DNA of 64,000 nt, from positions 186,001-250,000 of the forward strand of contig NZ_CAJGZK010000002.1 in NCBI RefSeq assembly GCF_904846215.1. Reading direction: 5' to 3'. The notes below the pieces were generated by a model that made no database searches, was not told where the DNA came from, and worked only from the letters and a program-made list of their open reading frames with translations. Both the position numbers and the translations under genes were made by a program. How positions within the stretch are numbered: the first letter of the stretch is position 1; every line of letters begins with the position of its first letter. Positions 35,756 to 45,311 of this stretch are shown in pieces. The DNA is from Psychrobacter glacincola. GTDB taxonomy: Bacteria > Pseudomonadota > Gammaproteobacteria > Pseudomonadales > Moraxellaceae.

Positions 35756-37351
35756 TTAGTTTAAATCTTGGCTAACATCTTGAATATTGTTTTGCATAGC
35801 ATACTGCTCGATAACCTTTTCAATCATCGATAACTGACGACCCAATACGGCCTGCTGCTGCTCAGTCATCTGCGCGCCCGTTTGTCCTGCCTGTTTAGCC
35901 GCTACTAAATGACTCAGCCAATATTTTAGTTGTTGATAAATCAGCGTCTTATCATCGACAGATTGTGGGTTTTCATTCTCTTGCTCAACACTATCAATCG
36001 CCTGATAAAAAGGGTTGTTTGGCTGATATAACGCCCCGACGCTTGCCAATTTATCCACGACGCTTTGGCAAGATTGAGTGTGAATACCCATTAACACCGG
36101 TGTCGCCACACTTGCTGGCTCAACCGGATTATGCCCACCAACATTGACCAATGAGCCGCCCACCAACGCCACATCGGCAAGGGCGTACCAATTCATCAAC
36201 TCACCCATACTGTCCGCCAGATAAACTTGGGTATTGCTATCAATGGCCTCTGCTGCACTACGCCGTGCCATACTCAAGCCTGAATTTTGAATCAGCGCTG
36301 CTACTTCATCAAAACGCTCTGGATGACGTGGGACGATAATAAGTAGCACCTCGGACAATGCAGGGTTTGACAGTAATTGCTGCTGCCATGACAGAACCGT
36401 ATTCTCTTCACCACTGTGAGTGCTAGCTGCCACCCAAATTGGGCGATTACTCCTGCCCAAATCACTTGCCGTCACACTCGTTTTTTCTACTAACTCTGGC
36501 TGCTCGCTATTTTCAGTATCAACATCAATCGCCTTTTCATCATCTGCCTCATGCATATTAGACAATTTAGGCGTATTGATGACCCATTTTAGTGAGCCTG
36601 CCACGCGGATTTGAGCACTATGTGCGCCCAATTGGCGAAAGCGTTTGGCGGAGTCATTATCCTGCGCAATGATTAAGCTGAGATTTTTCATCATACTGGT
36701 ACTGACGGCACCAATCTTTTGATAGCTTTTAAAGGATGCTGCTGACAGTCGTCCATTGACCAAGACACTTGGAATATGATGCTCAGACAATTTGGTTAAG
36801 ATGTTTGCCCATAGCTCTGTTTCTACAAACAGGGCAGCAACAGGTTGCACATGAGTCAAAAAGCGCTCAATCACCGCCGGACTGTCAACCGGCACATAGC
36901 TGTGACTCAATCGACCTTGCGCAATCTCTTCTGCAAATCGACTGGCACCACGCGCAAAACCAGTCTGGGTAGTATTGGTCAGCCATATCCGATAACCACG
37001 AGCCAATAGTGCATCCAATAATGGCGCAACGGTATTGGTTTCCCCTAGCGAGACCGCATGGCACCAGATGGTGTGGTTTTGATTATTAGCATGGATGCTG
37101 CTATGTAAAGTCGCATCTGGCATACAAGTGTTTGTCGCTACAGGAGGCGCAGGATAACGTTTACCAAAACGCTGCTCAACTTCTTGCTGATAATTATCAC
37201 GCCTATGTGAGCGGCGCCATACTTGCAGCCGATATAGCGGCTTTAATACGCCTATGCCCACTTGATAATATACAGGCGGTTTATAAGCTGTCCGGCTTTG
37301 CATAGGCAAGGCATTATTGGAAGGATTTTTTGAGATGTCAGAAGATGGCAT
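35756..37351 (-). CDS. waaA: 3-deoxy-D-manno-octulosonic acid (Kdo) transferase
   Basis: Adds Kdo to lipid IVA at the inner membrane. The N-terminal region (VGIGVLKPLYRLQVWRRS) resembles the membrane anchor of KdtA; WCHAVSLGET, FVETELWANIL and VGGSLVNVGGHNPVEPA are family motifs of this GT-B enzyme. I chose the ATG at 37351 (531 residues); TTG/GTG starts 57-60 bp upstream are possible. A low-complexity acidic insert (about residues 260-300, DVDTENSEQ) sits between the two Rossmann halves. About 100 residues longer than E. coli WaaA. Confidence 0.9.
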   Translation of the reverse strand: MPSSDISKNPSNNALPMQSRTAYKPPVYYQVGIGVLKPLYRLQVWRRSHRRDNYQQEVEQRFGKRYPAPPVATNTCMPDATLHSSIHANNQNHTIWCHAVSLGETNTVAPLLDALLARGYRIWLTNTTQTGFARGASRFAEEIAQGRLSHSYVPVDSPAVIERFLTHVQPVAALFVETELWANILTKLSEHHIPSVLVNGRLSAASFKSYQKIGAVSTSMMKNLSLIIAQDNDSAKRFRQLGAHSAQIRVAGSLKWVINTPKLSNMHEADDEKAIDVDTENSEQPELVEKTSVTASDLGRSNRPIWVAASTHSGEENTVLSWQQQLLSNPALSEVLLIIVPRHPERFDEVAALIQNSGLSMARRSAAEAIDSNTQVYLADSMGELMNWYALADVALVGGSLVNVGGHNPVEPASVATPVLMGIHTQSCQSVVDKLASVGALYQPNNPFYQAIDSVEQENENPQSVDDKTLIYQQLKYWLSHLVAAKQAGQTGAQMTEQQQAVLGRQLSMIEKVIEQYAMQNNIQDVSQDLN

Positions 37352-37473
37352 GCAAAAGCCCAGATAATTAATGGAGCAGATAATAGGAGTCGCGCATAAA
37401 AAACGCACCAATTCTACCTGAATTTATTGCTGAACAATACGCTTTTAAATTCAGAAATATGAGTCATCGTTTT

Positions 37474-39015
37474 TTAGACCAGAATAATGATGAGTAAGGC
37501 TATCACGATAATCACTGCAAACAGTAGCTGATAGCGCTTAAGACTATGCTGCTCTTGCTTTTGGCTGTTGATTAACACCTGCGCTTGTTGCCACTGACTG
37601 ACCAAGCTTGCTGCTTCTATGTGACCGTTTTCTGCGGCTTGCTCGAGCCAATATTTGCCGATCTCAAGGTCTTGAGTCACCCCTACGCCTTGATAATACA
37701 TTTTACTCATTAAACGCTGGGCTCGACTGTCATTTTTGCTCGCTGCTTGTTTCACCCATTCAACCCCGGCTGCTATCCCAACCCCTTTATCCGCGCCTTC
37801 GTTTGCTATCAGACCTTCGCCAAGCAACTCATACATTGCTAAGCGCAACATTGCAGCGCTGTTTCCTGCATTGGCAGCGTCTTCTAATCCCAACAAGGCT
37901 TGCTGCTTTGCTTGCAGATGCGCCTCTGAAAAGACAACTTGCTGACGGGGTTTTTCTTGCTTTGCAATATGACGCTCAAACTGGTCTAAAACTTTACAAG
38001 CCTGCTTATATTCAGTCTTGCCAGTAGTCTGTGTGACTTCTATCTCATGTAGCTCTGTTAATAATTGGCTAAACATCTCTGGCGTTGGCGAATTTTTTGC
38101 GACTGGCGTGGTCTTTACTGGTTCTAGTATAAATGTTGCCGCTGCTATGGGCGCTACCGCTGCGTTGGTTATTTCTATATCTTTTGCTAATGGCATTGAT
38201 GTAATTGTAGTAGCTGCTATAGACGATACATTACCCACCTTGTCATCTGAAAGTTGATTTGTCGCCATCTCTATGGACGACTTACTATTCGAATAAAGGG
38301 ATGTGCTGCTATTTTCAGGGCTTACTTTCTCAATAAATGCCTTTTCATTTGCTGTTTGGGTGTTTGGTTTATCGGCTATGGTCGCATCAATCAGATGAGG
38401 CTGATGATTCACCGCTTTTGGTAATCTGGCACTGACCGCTTGGTATAAGCCGCTAGCGACTTGAATACCTTGCGCCGATTTAAACGCGCGGTCGATATGA
38501 CCAAACAGACGCACCCCTATCGGTTCTAAAGCAAAGAAAAGCGGCATAGTACCTTTATCACTGCTATTTTCAGTATTAACATCAGTATTAACATCAGTAT
38601 TCACATCAGTATCAGCGACATAAAACATCGCCATATGCTGATAAAAGTCGTCTGTCGTCAGTACTAACTCAGGATAGCGGGCATCTAGCTCAAATTGACC
38701 AAACCACCTTGGCGATTGTTGCCATTGCTGCGCCAATACCCTACCAGCATAAAACGCCAAAAACACCATAAAATTACGATAGCGTTCGTCTTTTAATAAC
38801 GTTACTTCATCCCAAATGCCTGCTTTGACCATATTACGGCGTATCTGAGACAGTAACGTATCTATACGCTGCAAGCTTGCTAGCGATTCATCCAAGCTAC
38901 AGTGATGCAAATCTACTTCATAAGCAATACCGCCTGCCACAGCACGCCTTGCCAAAAAATCTTGCCAATAACCTGCTGCAATATAATCAAGGGGCGTTAA
39001 GGGCGATGCAGACAT
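37474..39015 (-). CDS. Sel1-repeat protein with C-terminal membrane anchor
   Basis: From the ATG at 39015 it has 513 residues. An N-terminal region of unknown fold (about 1-190) contains a short tandem repeat DVNT. A Ser/Thr/Ala-rich segment (about 210-320) leads to two to three Sel1-like repeats (AAMLRLAMYELLGEG, ARAQ-type RLMSKMYYQGVGV, KYWLEQAAENGH) at about 375-470, and a hydrophobic helix at the very C-terminus (LLFAVIIVIALLIIILV) should anchor it. Sel1 repeats usually mediate protein contacts; the partner is not apparent. Lies between waaA and cls on the same strand. Confidence 0.75.
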   Translation of the reverse strand: MSASPLTPLDYIAAGYWQDFLARRAVAGGIAYEVDLHHCSLDESLASLQRIDTLLSQIRRNMVKAGIWDEVTLLKDERYRNFMVFLAFYAGRVLAQQWQQSPRWFGQFELDARYPELVLTTDDFYQHMAMFYVADTDVNTDVNTDVNTENSSDKGTMPLFFALEPIGVRLFGHIDRAFKSAQGIQVASGLYQAVSARLPKAVNHQPHLIDATIADKPNTQTANEKAFIEKVSPENSSTSLYSNSKSSIEMATNQLSDDKVGNVSSIAATTITSMPLAKDIEITNAAVAPIAAATFILEPVKTTPVAKNSPTPEMFSQLLTELHEIEVTQTTGKTEYKQACKVLDQFERHIAKQEKPRQQVVFSEAHLQAKQQALLGLEDAANAGNSAAMLRLAMYELLGEGLIANEGADKGVGIAAGVEWVKQAASKNDSRAQRLMSKMYYQGVGVTQDLEIGKYWLEQAAENGHIEAASLVSQWQQAQVLINSQKQEQHSLKRYQLLFAVIIVIALLIIILV

Positions 39016-39117
39016 AAGAAGCGCGTATCCTTTAAAAAAGTAAATCAATCATAGAGGCCATGAGCGAGAGGCAGTCATACAAAATATAGTGCTTACCTTA
39101 GCTTAAAATATGCAGTG

Positions 39118-40761
39118 CTACAATAATGGACTGAATAAGCGTATCACATTATCAAACAATCGCTCAGCCTTATGTCGCTGTTGCCACTCATCCAAGCCCA
39201 AAAAACGACAGCTTTGTAAATACGACTCTTGGCAAGCGGCAACTTGGGCGACCATTTCAGGCGTATAAATTGCCAAACTGACTTCCATGTTCAAATAAAA
39301 ACTGCGCATATCGATATTGACAGTACCAAACAGACAATAATCATCATCAATAACCACCGTTTTGGCATGTAACAGACCGCCTTTAAACAAAGCAATGGTC
39401 ACGCCCGCCTCTAATAGCTCTTGATAATACGCTTGCGAGGCATGCTGAACCAAAAACGAATCGACCTTTTCGGGGATAATCAGCGTGACTTTGACGCCGC
39501 GCTTGGCTGCCGTTACCAGTGCACTTGATAAGGCTTCGTCCGGCACAAAGTATGGCGTTGTGATACAAATACAGTGGTTGGCGCGATGTAAAGCCGTCAC
39601 TAAGGTACTATAGATAACATGGGCAGTCACTTGCGGCGCTGAAGGAATCAGCTGTGCGACCACGCCTTTTACCACCGGCATTTGCGCAATCACGGTCGAC
39701 ATCGCTCCAGTACAAGGCAATTCTGTATTCTCTGGCGCGTCATCCAATACTTTGATGCGACTATTAAGATCGTTAATCGTCGGATTGCGCACATACAGCT
39801 TACGCGTATAGCTATTGACTCGTTGATGCAGCGCGTCTAGATTGTCACTATTTTCAGCGCCAATATCGGTCACCACTACTTTTGCCATTGCCGTCGCAAT
39901 GCTAATGTTATTATCGCTGACACTGCGTATCGCCACATCAATCCATTCACCGACGTCTTTATTCTGCTTAAAAAACTTAGGGTCAACCAAATTAAAGCTA
40001 CCGATATAACCAATATACTCATCAATAACCACGATTTTGCGATGATTACGCAAATCTGAGCGCTTGAACAAGGTTTTAAACAGCCCTACTGGCAATGACT
40101 GATGGACAAAAACGCCTGCTTTTTCTAATTTTCGATGGGCGTTACTGTTAAAAAAGCTAAAACTCCCCACACTATCAATCAGAATATGACATTCAATGCC
40201 GCGCTGAGCGGCTGCCATCAACGCCTCTATGACATCAAGCACTTGCCCCTTGGGGTACATAATATAAAACTCCATCAAAATAGTGCGCTGAGCAGCATTG
40301 ATGTCGTCAATCAGACGTTTAAAGATAATATTAACGTGCGTTAGTAGCTGCATGTCATGGTCTGAGAACACCCCAAACCCTGTCCAGCGCGTACCAATCT
40401 GGCTAACGCCGCGGTAATGGGTCGGCAACACCTCTTGACCTTCATCAAACACCAAGCGCTCTCGCTGCGCCATCTCATTCATCAATAGCCTCGCCTGATC
40501 CATGCGCTGACGATAACGTCGACCAATCATCGGCTCACCGACCAGCACATAAGCAATCAGGCCAAAAATTGGCAAAGTAAACAAAACCGCTATCCATGCG
40601 ATTGCCACCCCAATATTGCGCTGCACCGAGACAATGCGCAAAGTCATCACAATCATAAGAATAATATGAAACATCAGACCAAGCCCAGCAAAGTCAGTCC
40701 ATGACCATGCTGCCACTTGCTGCTCAGTAGTAGATAAAGCTTCTATTGTTTTCGCCTCCAA
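39118..40761 (-). CDS. cls: Cardiolipin synthase (phospholipase D family)
   Basis: Condenses phosphatidylglycerol to cardiolipin at the inner membrane. Two N-terminal helices (about 15-75) precede two HKD catalytic motifs, HRKIVVIDEYIGYIGSFN and HAKTVVIDDDYCLFGTVN. The length of 547 residues exceeds E. coli ClsA (486), with an extra segment of about 60 residues between the two PLD halves (region of DIGAENSDNLDALHQ). ClsA-type topology is the best fit. Confidence 0.9.
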   Translation of the reverse strand: MEAKTIEALSTTEQQVAAWSWTDFAGLGLMFHIILMIVMTLRIVSVQRNIGVAIAWIAVLFTLPIFGLIAYVLVGEPMIGRRYRQRMDQARLLMNEMAQRERLVFDEGQEVLPTHYRGVSQIGTRWTGFGVFSDHDMQLLTHVNIIFKRLIDDINAAQRTILMEFYIMYPKGQVLDVIEALMAAAQRGIECHILIDSVGSFSFFNSNAHRKLEKAGVFVHQSLPVGLFKTLFKRSDLRNHRKIVVIDEYIGYIGSFNLVDPKFFKQNKDVGEWIDVAIRSVSDNNISIATAMAKVVVTDIGAENSDNLDALHQRVNSYTRKLYVRNPTINDLNSRIKVLDDAPENTELPCTGAMSTVIAQMPVVKGVVAQLIPSAPQVTAHVIYSTLVTALHRANHCICITTPYFVPDEALSSALVTAAKRGVKVTLIIPEKVDSFLVQHASQAYYQELLEAGVTIALFKGGLLHAKTVVIDDDYCLFGTVNIDMRSFYLNMEVSLAIYTPEMVAQVAACQESYLQSCRFLGLDEWQQRHKAERLFDNVIRLFSPLL

Positions 40762-40935
40762 CCTTTAATAGCACACTATAATCAAATATCACCCATCAAG
40801 TATAGAGGCTTTTATCCGCCGCGCAACAGATAACTATTAGTTAAATAGGTAGTTGCTATAGGGACTGTCACATCACCTAACCATACTCTCAAACCCCCGT
40901 TTAGCACTCATTTTATAAAAAATGTGAAATAGTAT

Positions 40936-40963
40936 TTGACAGCCTTAGGTAAATCTATATAAT
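40936..40963 (+). promoter_or_regulatory. Sigma-70 promoter of tRNA-Val/tRNA-Asp
   Basis: Perfect TTGACA (40936-40941) and perfect TATAAT (40958-40963) are separated by 16 bp, about 80 bp upstream of the first tRNA. Among the strongest promoters by eye in the window. Confidence 0.85.
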
Positions 40964-41042
40964 ACACTCCCACAGCAGCAGAGCTTAGTGACAAACTTAG
41001 AGCTCGGTTGATGTTGAATAAATTGCACTGCAATTGTTCGAA

Positions 41043-41118
41043 GGGTGATTAGCTCAGTTGGTAGAGCGTCTGCCTTACACGCAGAATGTCGGCGGTTCGA
41101 ATCCGTCATCACCCACCA
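41043..41118 (+). tRNA. tRNA-Val (anticodon TAC)
   Basis: Acceptor GGGTGAT/ATCACCC, D-loop AGCTCAGTTGGTAGAGC, anticodon stem TCTGC/GCAGA with loop CTTACAC (anticodon TAC), T-loop GGTTCGAATCC, discriminator A and encoded CCA. Confidence 0.97.
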
Positions 41119-41172
41119 CTATTTTAGCGAAGTGGACCTCTTCATACAGGTGAAACGTTAAAGATGACCTAA

Positions 41173-41249
41173 GCAGCGGTAGTTCAGTTGGTTAGAATAC
41201 CGGCCTGTCACGCCGGGGGTCGCGGGTTCGAGTCCCGTCCGCTGCGCCA
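41173..41249 (+). tRNA. tRNA-Asp (anticodon GTC)
   Basis: Acceptor GCAGCGG/CCGCTGC, D-loop AGTTCAGTTGGTTAGAAT, anticodon stem CCGGC/GCCGG with loop CTGTCAC (anticodon GTC), T-loop GGTTCGAGTCC, discriminator G and encoded CCA. Co-transcribed with tRNA-Val, 54 bp apart. Confidence 0.97.
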
Positions 41250-41281
41250 TATTTAAAACTTAGTTTTAATACAAAAGTTTC

Positions 41282-41312
41282 AACCTCAAGTATTTATATT
41301 TGAGGTTTTTTT
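41282..41312 (+). terminator. Terminator of the tRNA-Val/tRNA-Asp unit
   Basis: Stem AACCTCAA/TTGAGGTT (41282-41289 with 41300-41307), extended by A/T pairs toward the loop, followed by a T tract to 41312. Confidence 0.85.
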
Positions 41313-41758
41313 GTGTCTGTGTATTTATACAAGTTATTGATTTATAAATAATTATTACTGATAAATCATTATCACCTCAAAACTGACTGACGCCTTACCC
41401 TCTTCTCTTATCTGTCTTTGATAGCAACCCATCTTCATTGTTAGCGTCACCATTTCAATACTCGGTGACCAAATGGTGACCATCCTTATCCGTTTACATG
41501 ACATACTCATGATTTGATGAATGTTCATTAAAGAAAATGTTATGTTGTATGTCGCCAAAATAATTTTTATACCGGTCAATCGTCAACCCTATTCATGAGG
41601 ACAGTGTTTGGAGTCGGCTAACCAATAATAAGATCAAATGCCCACCTGTGCTCATATGGCTGCCTCAGGCAAATACGGAATGAGTGGATATTGAGCATAC
41701 TGTACCGTGACAAATAATGAATAAAGTATAATTTATTGAATCATTAAGGGTCTTTATT
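41313..41758. other. Gene-poor region after tRNA-Asp
   Basis: About 445 bp without a convincing gene. A 74-codon minus-strand frame at 41355-41579 has an irregular composition and no known motif. The segment contains repeated TGGTGACCA-like pieces around 41464-41480 but no copy of the tRNA 3' end, so an integration scar is not demonstrated. A TATAAT at 41727-41732 may be the -10 of the next gene. Confidence 0.4.
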
Positions 41759-42238
41759 ATGAAACGTACCAATCAATTACAGCCTTTATCTCGCCAGCAT
41801 CACCTTGGGCTTAACTTATCTCGCCATGCTAAAGAATGTACTGATGAATCTGCAGAGATTGCCAAGCATTGGCATCATCTCACCTCTTATATAAGCGATA
41901 TGAAAGCTCACTTTGAGATTGAAGACACCTTAATCGCCCATGCTTTAGCGCCTTACCGCGCCTCGCACTCTGACGTTGCCTCGGTACTTGATACGCTTGA
42001 TGGTCAGCATCAGCAGCTCTATAAATTGATAGATGAAACCGAGCGTTCACAGAAATCTATCGATAAAGAGGTAACTGCGGCGCAAGTTCAAGCATTAGGC
42101 ACGCTTTTATACGACCATATTCGTTTTGAAGAGCGAGAGTTATACCCAATGGTAGAGAAATATCTAACAGAAGCAGAACTGGACGCTGTTTATACAGCAA
42201 GTCCAGACAGTATTAAGCGTGCCGATGAAAATCGCTGA
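41759..42238 (+). CDS. Hemerythrin-domain protein
   Basis: A 159-residue four-helix protein with the HHE cation-binding pattern: an N-terminal His pair (RQHHLGLN), HWHHL, HFEIED, a central HQQL and HIRFEERELYP. These His and Glu residues could bind a di-iron centre for oxygen, NO or peroxide sensing or iron handling. It stands alone; AAGGG precedes the ATG. The exact role cannot be read from sequence. Confidence 0.85.
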   Translation: MKRTNQLQPLSRQHHLGLNLSRHAKECTDESAEIAKHWHHLTSYISDMKAHFEIEDTLIAHALAPYRASHSDVASVLDTLDGQHQQLYKLIDETERSQKSIDKEVTAAQVQALGTLLYDHIRFEERELYPMVEKYLTEAELDAVYTASPDSIKRADENR

Positions 42239-42247
42239 CTGCAATAA

Positions 42248-42385
42248 TATAGTTAAAATATCTCAAAAACGCTACAGTGCTGCTGGTATAAATTTTTTGC
42301 AGCCTCTGTCTGCATAGGCACAGCAAGCAAGAAAAATTAATACCAGCAGTACTTGATGTATCGATATTACTTTTCTCTGACTATA
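42248..42385 (+). repeat. Palindromic intergenic repeat, copy D
   Basis: 138 bp, starting TATAGTTA and ending TGACTATA, lying 9 bp after the stop of the hemerythrin-like gene. By eye it is nearly identical to the reverse complement of the copies at 46350 and 58144, which share AAAATATCTCAAAAACGC; together they form a subfamily distinct from copies A-C. Confidence 0.9.
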
Positions 42386-42423
42386 AGATAAAACGTTGAT
42401 AACATCTTACTTTTAAGTGATTC

Positions 42424-42484
42424 AAAAAAAGTCCTCAGACAAACCAGCCCAATAATGGCGCTAGATTCGTTTGAAGACTTTTTT
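42424..42484 (-). terminator. Probable terminator of orn
   Basis: A-rich arm AAAAAAAGTC (42424-42433) pairs with GACTTTTTT (42476-42484), and inner segments CAAAC/GTTTG add to the stem. T-rich on the minus strand; sits 28 bp past the orn stop. Confidence 0.6.
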
Positions 42485-42512
42485 CTTATCATGCTACAGG
42501 TTAGCTTATATT

Positions 42513-43100
42513 CTAAGATATCAACTTAAAGAAATGCTGGCGATAATGTTTTAGCTCACGAATTGAATCACGAATATCATCTAACGCTAAATGACTGCCG
42601 CCTTTTTCAAAGTTTTTAAGAATATCAGGACGCCAGCGGAAGCACAGCTCTTTGATAGACGACACATCAAGATTACGATAATGGAAGAATCTTTCTAATT
42701 CTGGCATTTGACGCGCCATAAAGCGGCGGTCTTGGCAGATTGAGTTGCCGCACATTGGCGACTTACCACTGTCGACCCATTTATTCAAAAACTTAATGGT
42801 TTCAGCTTCCGCCTCAGCCAAGGTCACCGTACTACGGCGCACACGGTCAACCAGCCCTGATTGCCCATGCTGCTTGGTATTCCAGTCATCCATACCGTTT
42901 AACTTTTGATCGGAGACTTTAATCGCGAAGACAGGTCCTTCAGCAAGGATGTTCAAATCTTCATCGGTGACAACGGTGGCTATCTCGATGATCTCGTCGT
43001 TTGAGGTATCAAGTCCGGTCATTTCTAGGTCAATCCATACCAGCCCTTTTTTGCCTTGGTTTTTGATTTTAATTTTATTGGGATGGTCGCCGGTGGTCAT
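42513..43100 (-). CDS. orn: Oligoribonuclease
   Basis: DEDDh 3'-5' exonuclease that degrades di- to oligoribonucleotides. The 195-residue protein has [10 protein letters not shown] (first acidic pair), [10 protein letters not shown] and the final [10 protein letters not shown] with the catalytic His and Asp. I chose ATG 43100, preceded by AGGA at 7 nt; the longer frame adds 11 unrelated residues. Divergent from rsgA, the same pairing as in E. coli. Confidence 0.96.
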   Translation of the reverse strand: MTTGDHPNKIKIKNQGKKGLVWIDLEMTGLDTSNDEIIEIATVVTDEDLNILAEGPVFAIKVSDQKLNGMDDWNTKQHGQSGLVDRVRRSTVTLAEAEAETIKFLNKWVDSGKSPMCGNSICQDRRFMARQMPELERFFHYRNLDVSSIKELCFRWRPDILKNFEKGGSHLALDDIRDSIRELKHYRQHFFKLIS

Positions 43101-43320
43101 AAAATATCCTATGGTCAATAAAGTTTGAGACAAGTTAACAGCACTGTTAGTAAAATAAGTCGCCTATAAATGCTTGTACTTAAACAACAATCACTGGCAG
43201 CTATTGATTTGTAAACACCAAAACATTACAAAATCTCTGCTAAGCGTCAGCGCTTTAGGCTGTATGTTAGCAAACTTTCACGCTACACTGAGCAATATTT
43301 TTTTAATAGGTCACAAACCC

Positions 43321-44424
43321 ATGGCATTAATCCGGCAACGCAAACTGACTAAACAGCAGATTCGTCGCATCGACAAGCAGCAGCTGTTAAGTCAAGACAG
43401 CATCGATGACAGTTTGATGGATGGCGTGGTCATGGCACATTATGGCAAGCAGCTGGAGGTACAAGTGACCAGTTTGCCAGTAGTGATGCCGGTGCAGCCT
43501 GACATTGCGCCTGATGATCCTGAGCCATTTTGGCAAACCATGGCATTGGGTGATATTTGGCGCTGCCATGTGCGTACCAACTTGCCGATGTTAGCGGCGG
43601 GCGATCAAGTACGCTGGAGCGCTGATTCTAATACAGGCTTTGGACGTATCGAATCGGTCAAACCACGTACCTCACTTGTCTCACGTCCTGACCGTTATCA
43701 TAAGCTTAAGCCTGTCGCCGCCAATGTCGATATTCTTGCTATCGTATTTGCGCCACTGCCTGCTGCCGCGCCGACACTTATTGATCGCTATTTGGTCGTT
43801 TGTCATCATGCAGGGGTCAAGCCCCTACTGGTGCTCAATAAAGCCGATTTATTGGCAAAAGAAAACGGCGTCGATACCAGTAAATTATTGGCACAATATG
43901 CTTCGCTCGGTTATGAGAGCGTTTTGACCTCAGTCGATTGCCCCGAAAATGTCGCCGATAGCGATGAGCAAGAAGGACTTGATGAGTTGAAGCGCTACAT
44001 AGATAAAAAGTTGGTGATTTTTGCGGGTCAATCTGGTGTGGGCAAAAGCAGCTTAATCAATGCGCTACTACCTGAATCAGCACAAAGCGTCAATATCATC
44101 TCTGATAACTCAAAACTTGGTCAACATACCACCACCACCAGTCGCTTATTGCCCTTTAATCCCGATGATTTGACCCAAGGTGGCATCGTCGATACCCCTG
44201 GTATACGTGAGTATGGTATTTGGCATTTGACGCCTGATGACATCATATCAGGCTTTGTTGAGCTTGCGCCATTATCTGGTGACTGCCAGTTCCGCGACTG
44301 TCGCCATACTCATAATAGTAAAGGCTGCGCGTTGTGGGAGGCAGTTGCTGATGGCAAAGTATTACAGCGCCGCGTTGAAAACCTTGTGACGCTAAGAGAA
44401 GAGGCGGATACCAAACCTTATTGA
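43321..44424 (+). CDS. rsgA: Small-subunit assembly GTPase RsgA
   Basis: Circularly permuted GTPase that matures the 30S subunit. From ATG 43321 it has 367 residues: an OB-fold N-terminal domain, G4 LNKADLL (172-178) before G1 GQSGVGKSS (236-244), G3 DTPG, and a C-terminal zinc knuckle CQFRDCRHTHNSKGC. The frame is open back to 43174, but the extra 49 residues are not family-like, so the internal ATG was chosen. Confidence 0.95.
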   Translation: MALIRQRKLTKQQIRRIDKQQLLSQDSIDDSLMDGVVMAHYGKQLEVQVTSLPVVMPVQPDIAPDDPEPFWQTMALGDIWRCHVRTNLPMLAAGDQVRWSADSNTGFGRIESVKPRTSLVSRPDRYHKLKPVAANVDILAIVFAPLPAAAPTLIDRYLVVCHHAGVKPLLVLNKADLLAKENGVDTSKLLAQYASLGYESVLTSVDCPENVADSDEQEGLDELKRYIDKKLVIFAGQSGVGKSSLINALLPESAQSVNIISDNSKLGQHTTTTSRLLPFNPDDLTQGGIVDTPGIREYGIWHLTPDDIISGFVELAPLSGDCQFRDCRHTHNSKGCALWEAVADGKVLQRRVENLVTLREEADTKPY

Positions 44425-44570
44425 GCCATATGACGACTTATCCATCGTTAACGACGATGATGACCATCACACGTTTACTATGGCTAGGCTAATCGGTATA
44501 ATAGCGCCTTGTTCAATCCATTAGGCTGTCTTCTCAGCGTAATAGAACACTTATTTTTTGGAGGTATGGT

Positions 44571-45020
44571 TTGGATCGTGCGCTGGAATTTGTGGGCAAC
44601 CACCCGTTTTTATTTGGTATATTAGCCGTGCTAGCCGTGCTATTTTTTGCTATTGAAAACAAACGTAGCGGTAAAAAGATTTCACCCAATACCCTTGGTA
44701 TGATGGTGAACTCGCAAAATGCGCAGCTTATCGATATCCGTGCCAAAAAGAAGTTTGTCACCGGTTATATCCAAGGCAGTCGCAATATACCATTTACTGA
44801 GCTCAAAGACCGCATTGAGGAAATTCATGCGATTGAACAGCCAGTGATTATTATCTGCGATATGGGCGTGCAAGCAGGTGCTGCCATTCAGATGATTGCT
44901 AAAGAAAACGTCTATCGCTTAGAAGGTGGTGTTGGCGGCTGGCAAGCTGCTGGGATGCCACTTGTTGGACTAAAAGATGCTAAGCCTAAAGTCAAAGCAA
45001 AACCAAGCTTGCATAAGTAG
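44571..45020 (+). CDS. Rhodanese-like membrane-anchored protein (YibN type)
   Basis: A single N-terminal membrane helix (about 9-28) is followed by a rhodanese domain with active-site Cys96 in IICDMGVQAG. It could transfer sulfur or act as a regulator. The start codon is TTG: GGAGG lies 6 nt upstream, while the nearby ATG at 44566 is out of frame and soon stops. The order rhodanese-grxC-secB is the conserved yibN-grxC-secB arrangement. Confidence 0.88.
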   Translation: MDRALEFVGNHPFLFGILAVLAVLFFAIENKRSGKKISPNTLGMMVNSQNAQLIDIRAKKKFVTGYIQGSRNIPFTELKDRIEEIHAIEQPVIIICDMGVQAGAAIQMIAKENVYRLEGGVGGWQAAGMPLVGLKDAKPKVKAKPSLHK

Positions 45021-45071
45021 TTTGATAGCGCGCTTTATTAAACCATGACTTGCTATCTATCGATAGCGCAT

Positions 45072-45104
45072 AAAAAAGACACCTCTTTATAAGGTGTCTT
45101 TTTT
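45072..45104 (+). terminator. Terminator after the rhodanese gene
   Basis: Perfect 13-bp stem AAAAAAGACACCT/AGGTGTCTTTTTT (45072-45084 with 45092-45104) with a 7-nt loop. It separates the rhodanese gene from grxC, so these neighbours are probably not one transcript. Confidence 0.92.
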
Positions 45105-45311
45105 ATGTGGCATTTGTGATACTGATAACGCTTTTGTATGTATTTGGCTTGAATTTATAGTGCCCATCCCCACTTTATAGTGAGCATAGTAGAATATAGG
45201 CTTATGATTTACTTGATTGCAGCCTTTATAAGTAGATTTTATAATACTGCTTTCCATCCTATAACCTATCCGATAACGATTGCTCTATACACTGATAAAT
45301 AAGGATTTACC

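Noticed and set aside
41355..41579. 74-codon frame on the minus strand after tRNA-Asp
   Set aside because: No RBS, composition unlike neighbours, no recognisable motif.
41173..41758. Integration attachment site at tRNA-Asp
   Set aside because: No second copy of the tRNA 3' end is found downstream and no integrase gene is present.
43174..43320. Extended N-terminus of RsgA
   Set aside because: The extra 49 residues are hydrophobic/irregular and unlike the family; the ATG at 43321 fits better.
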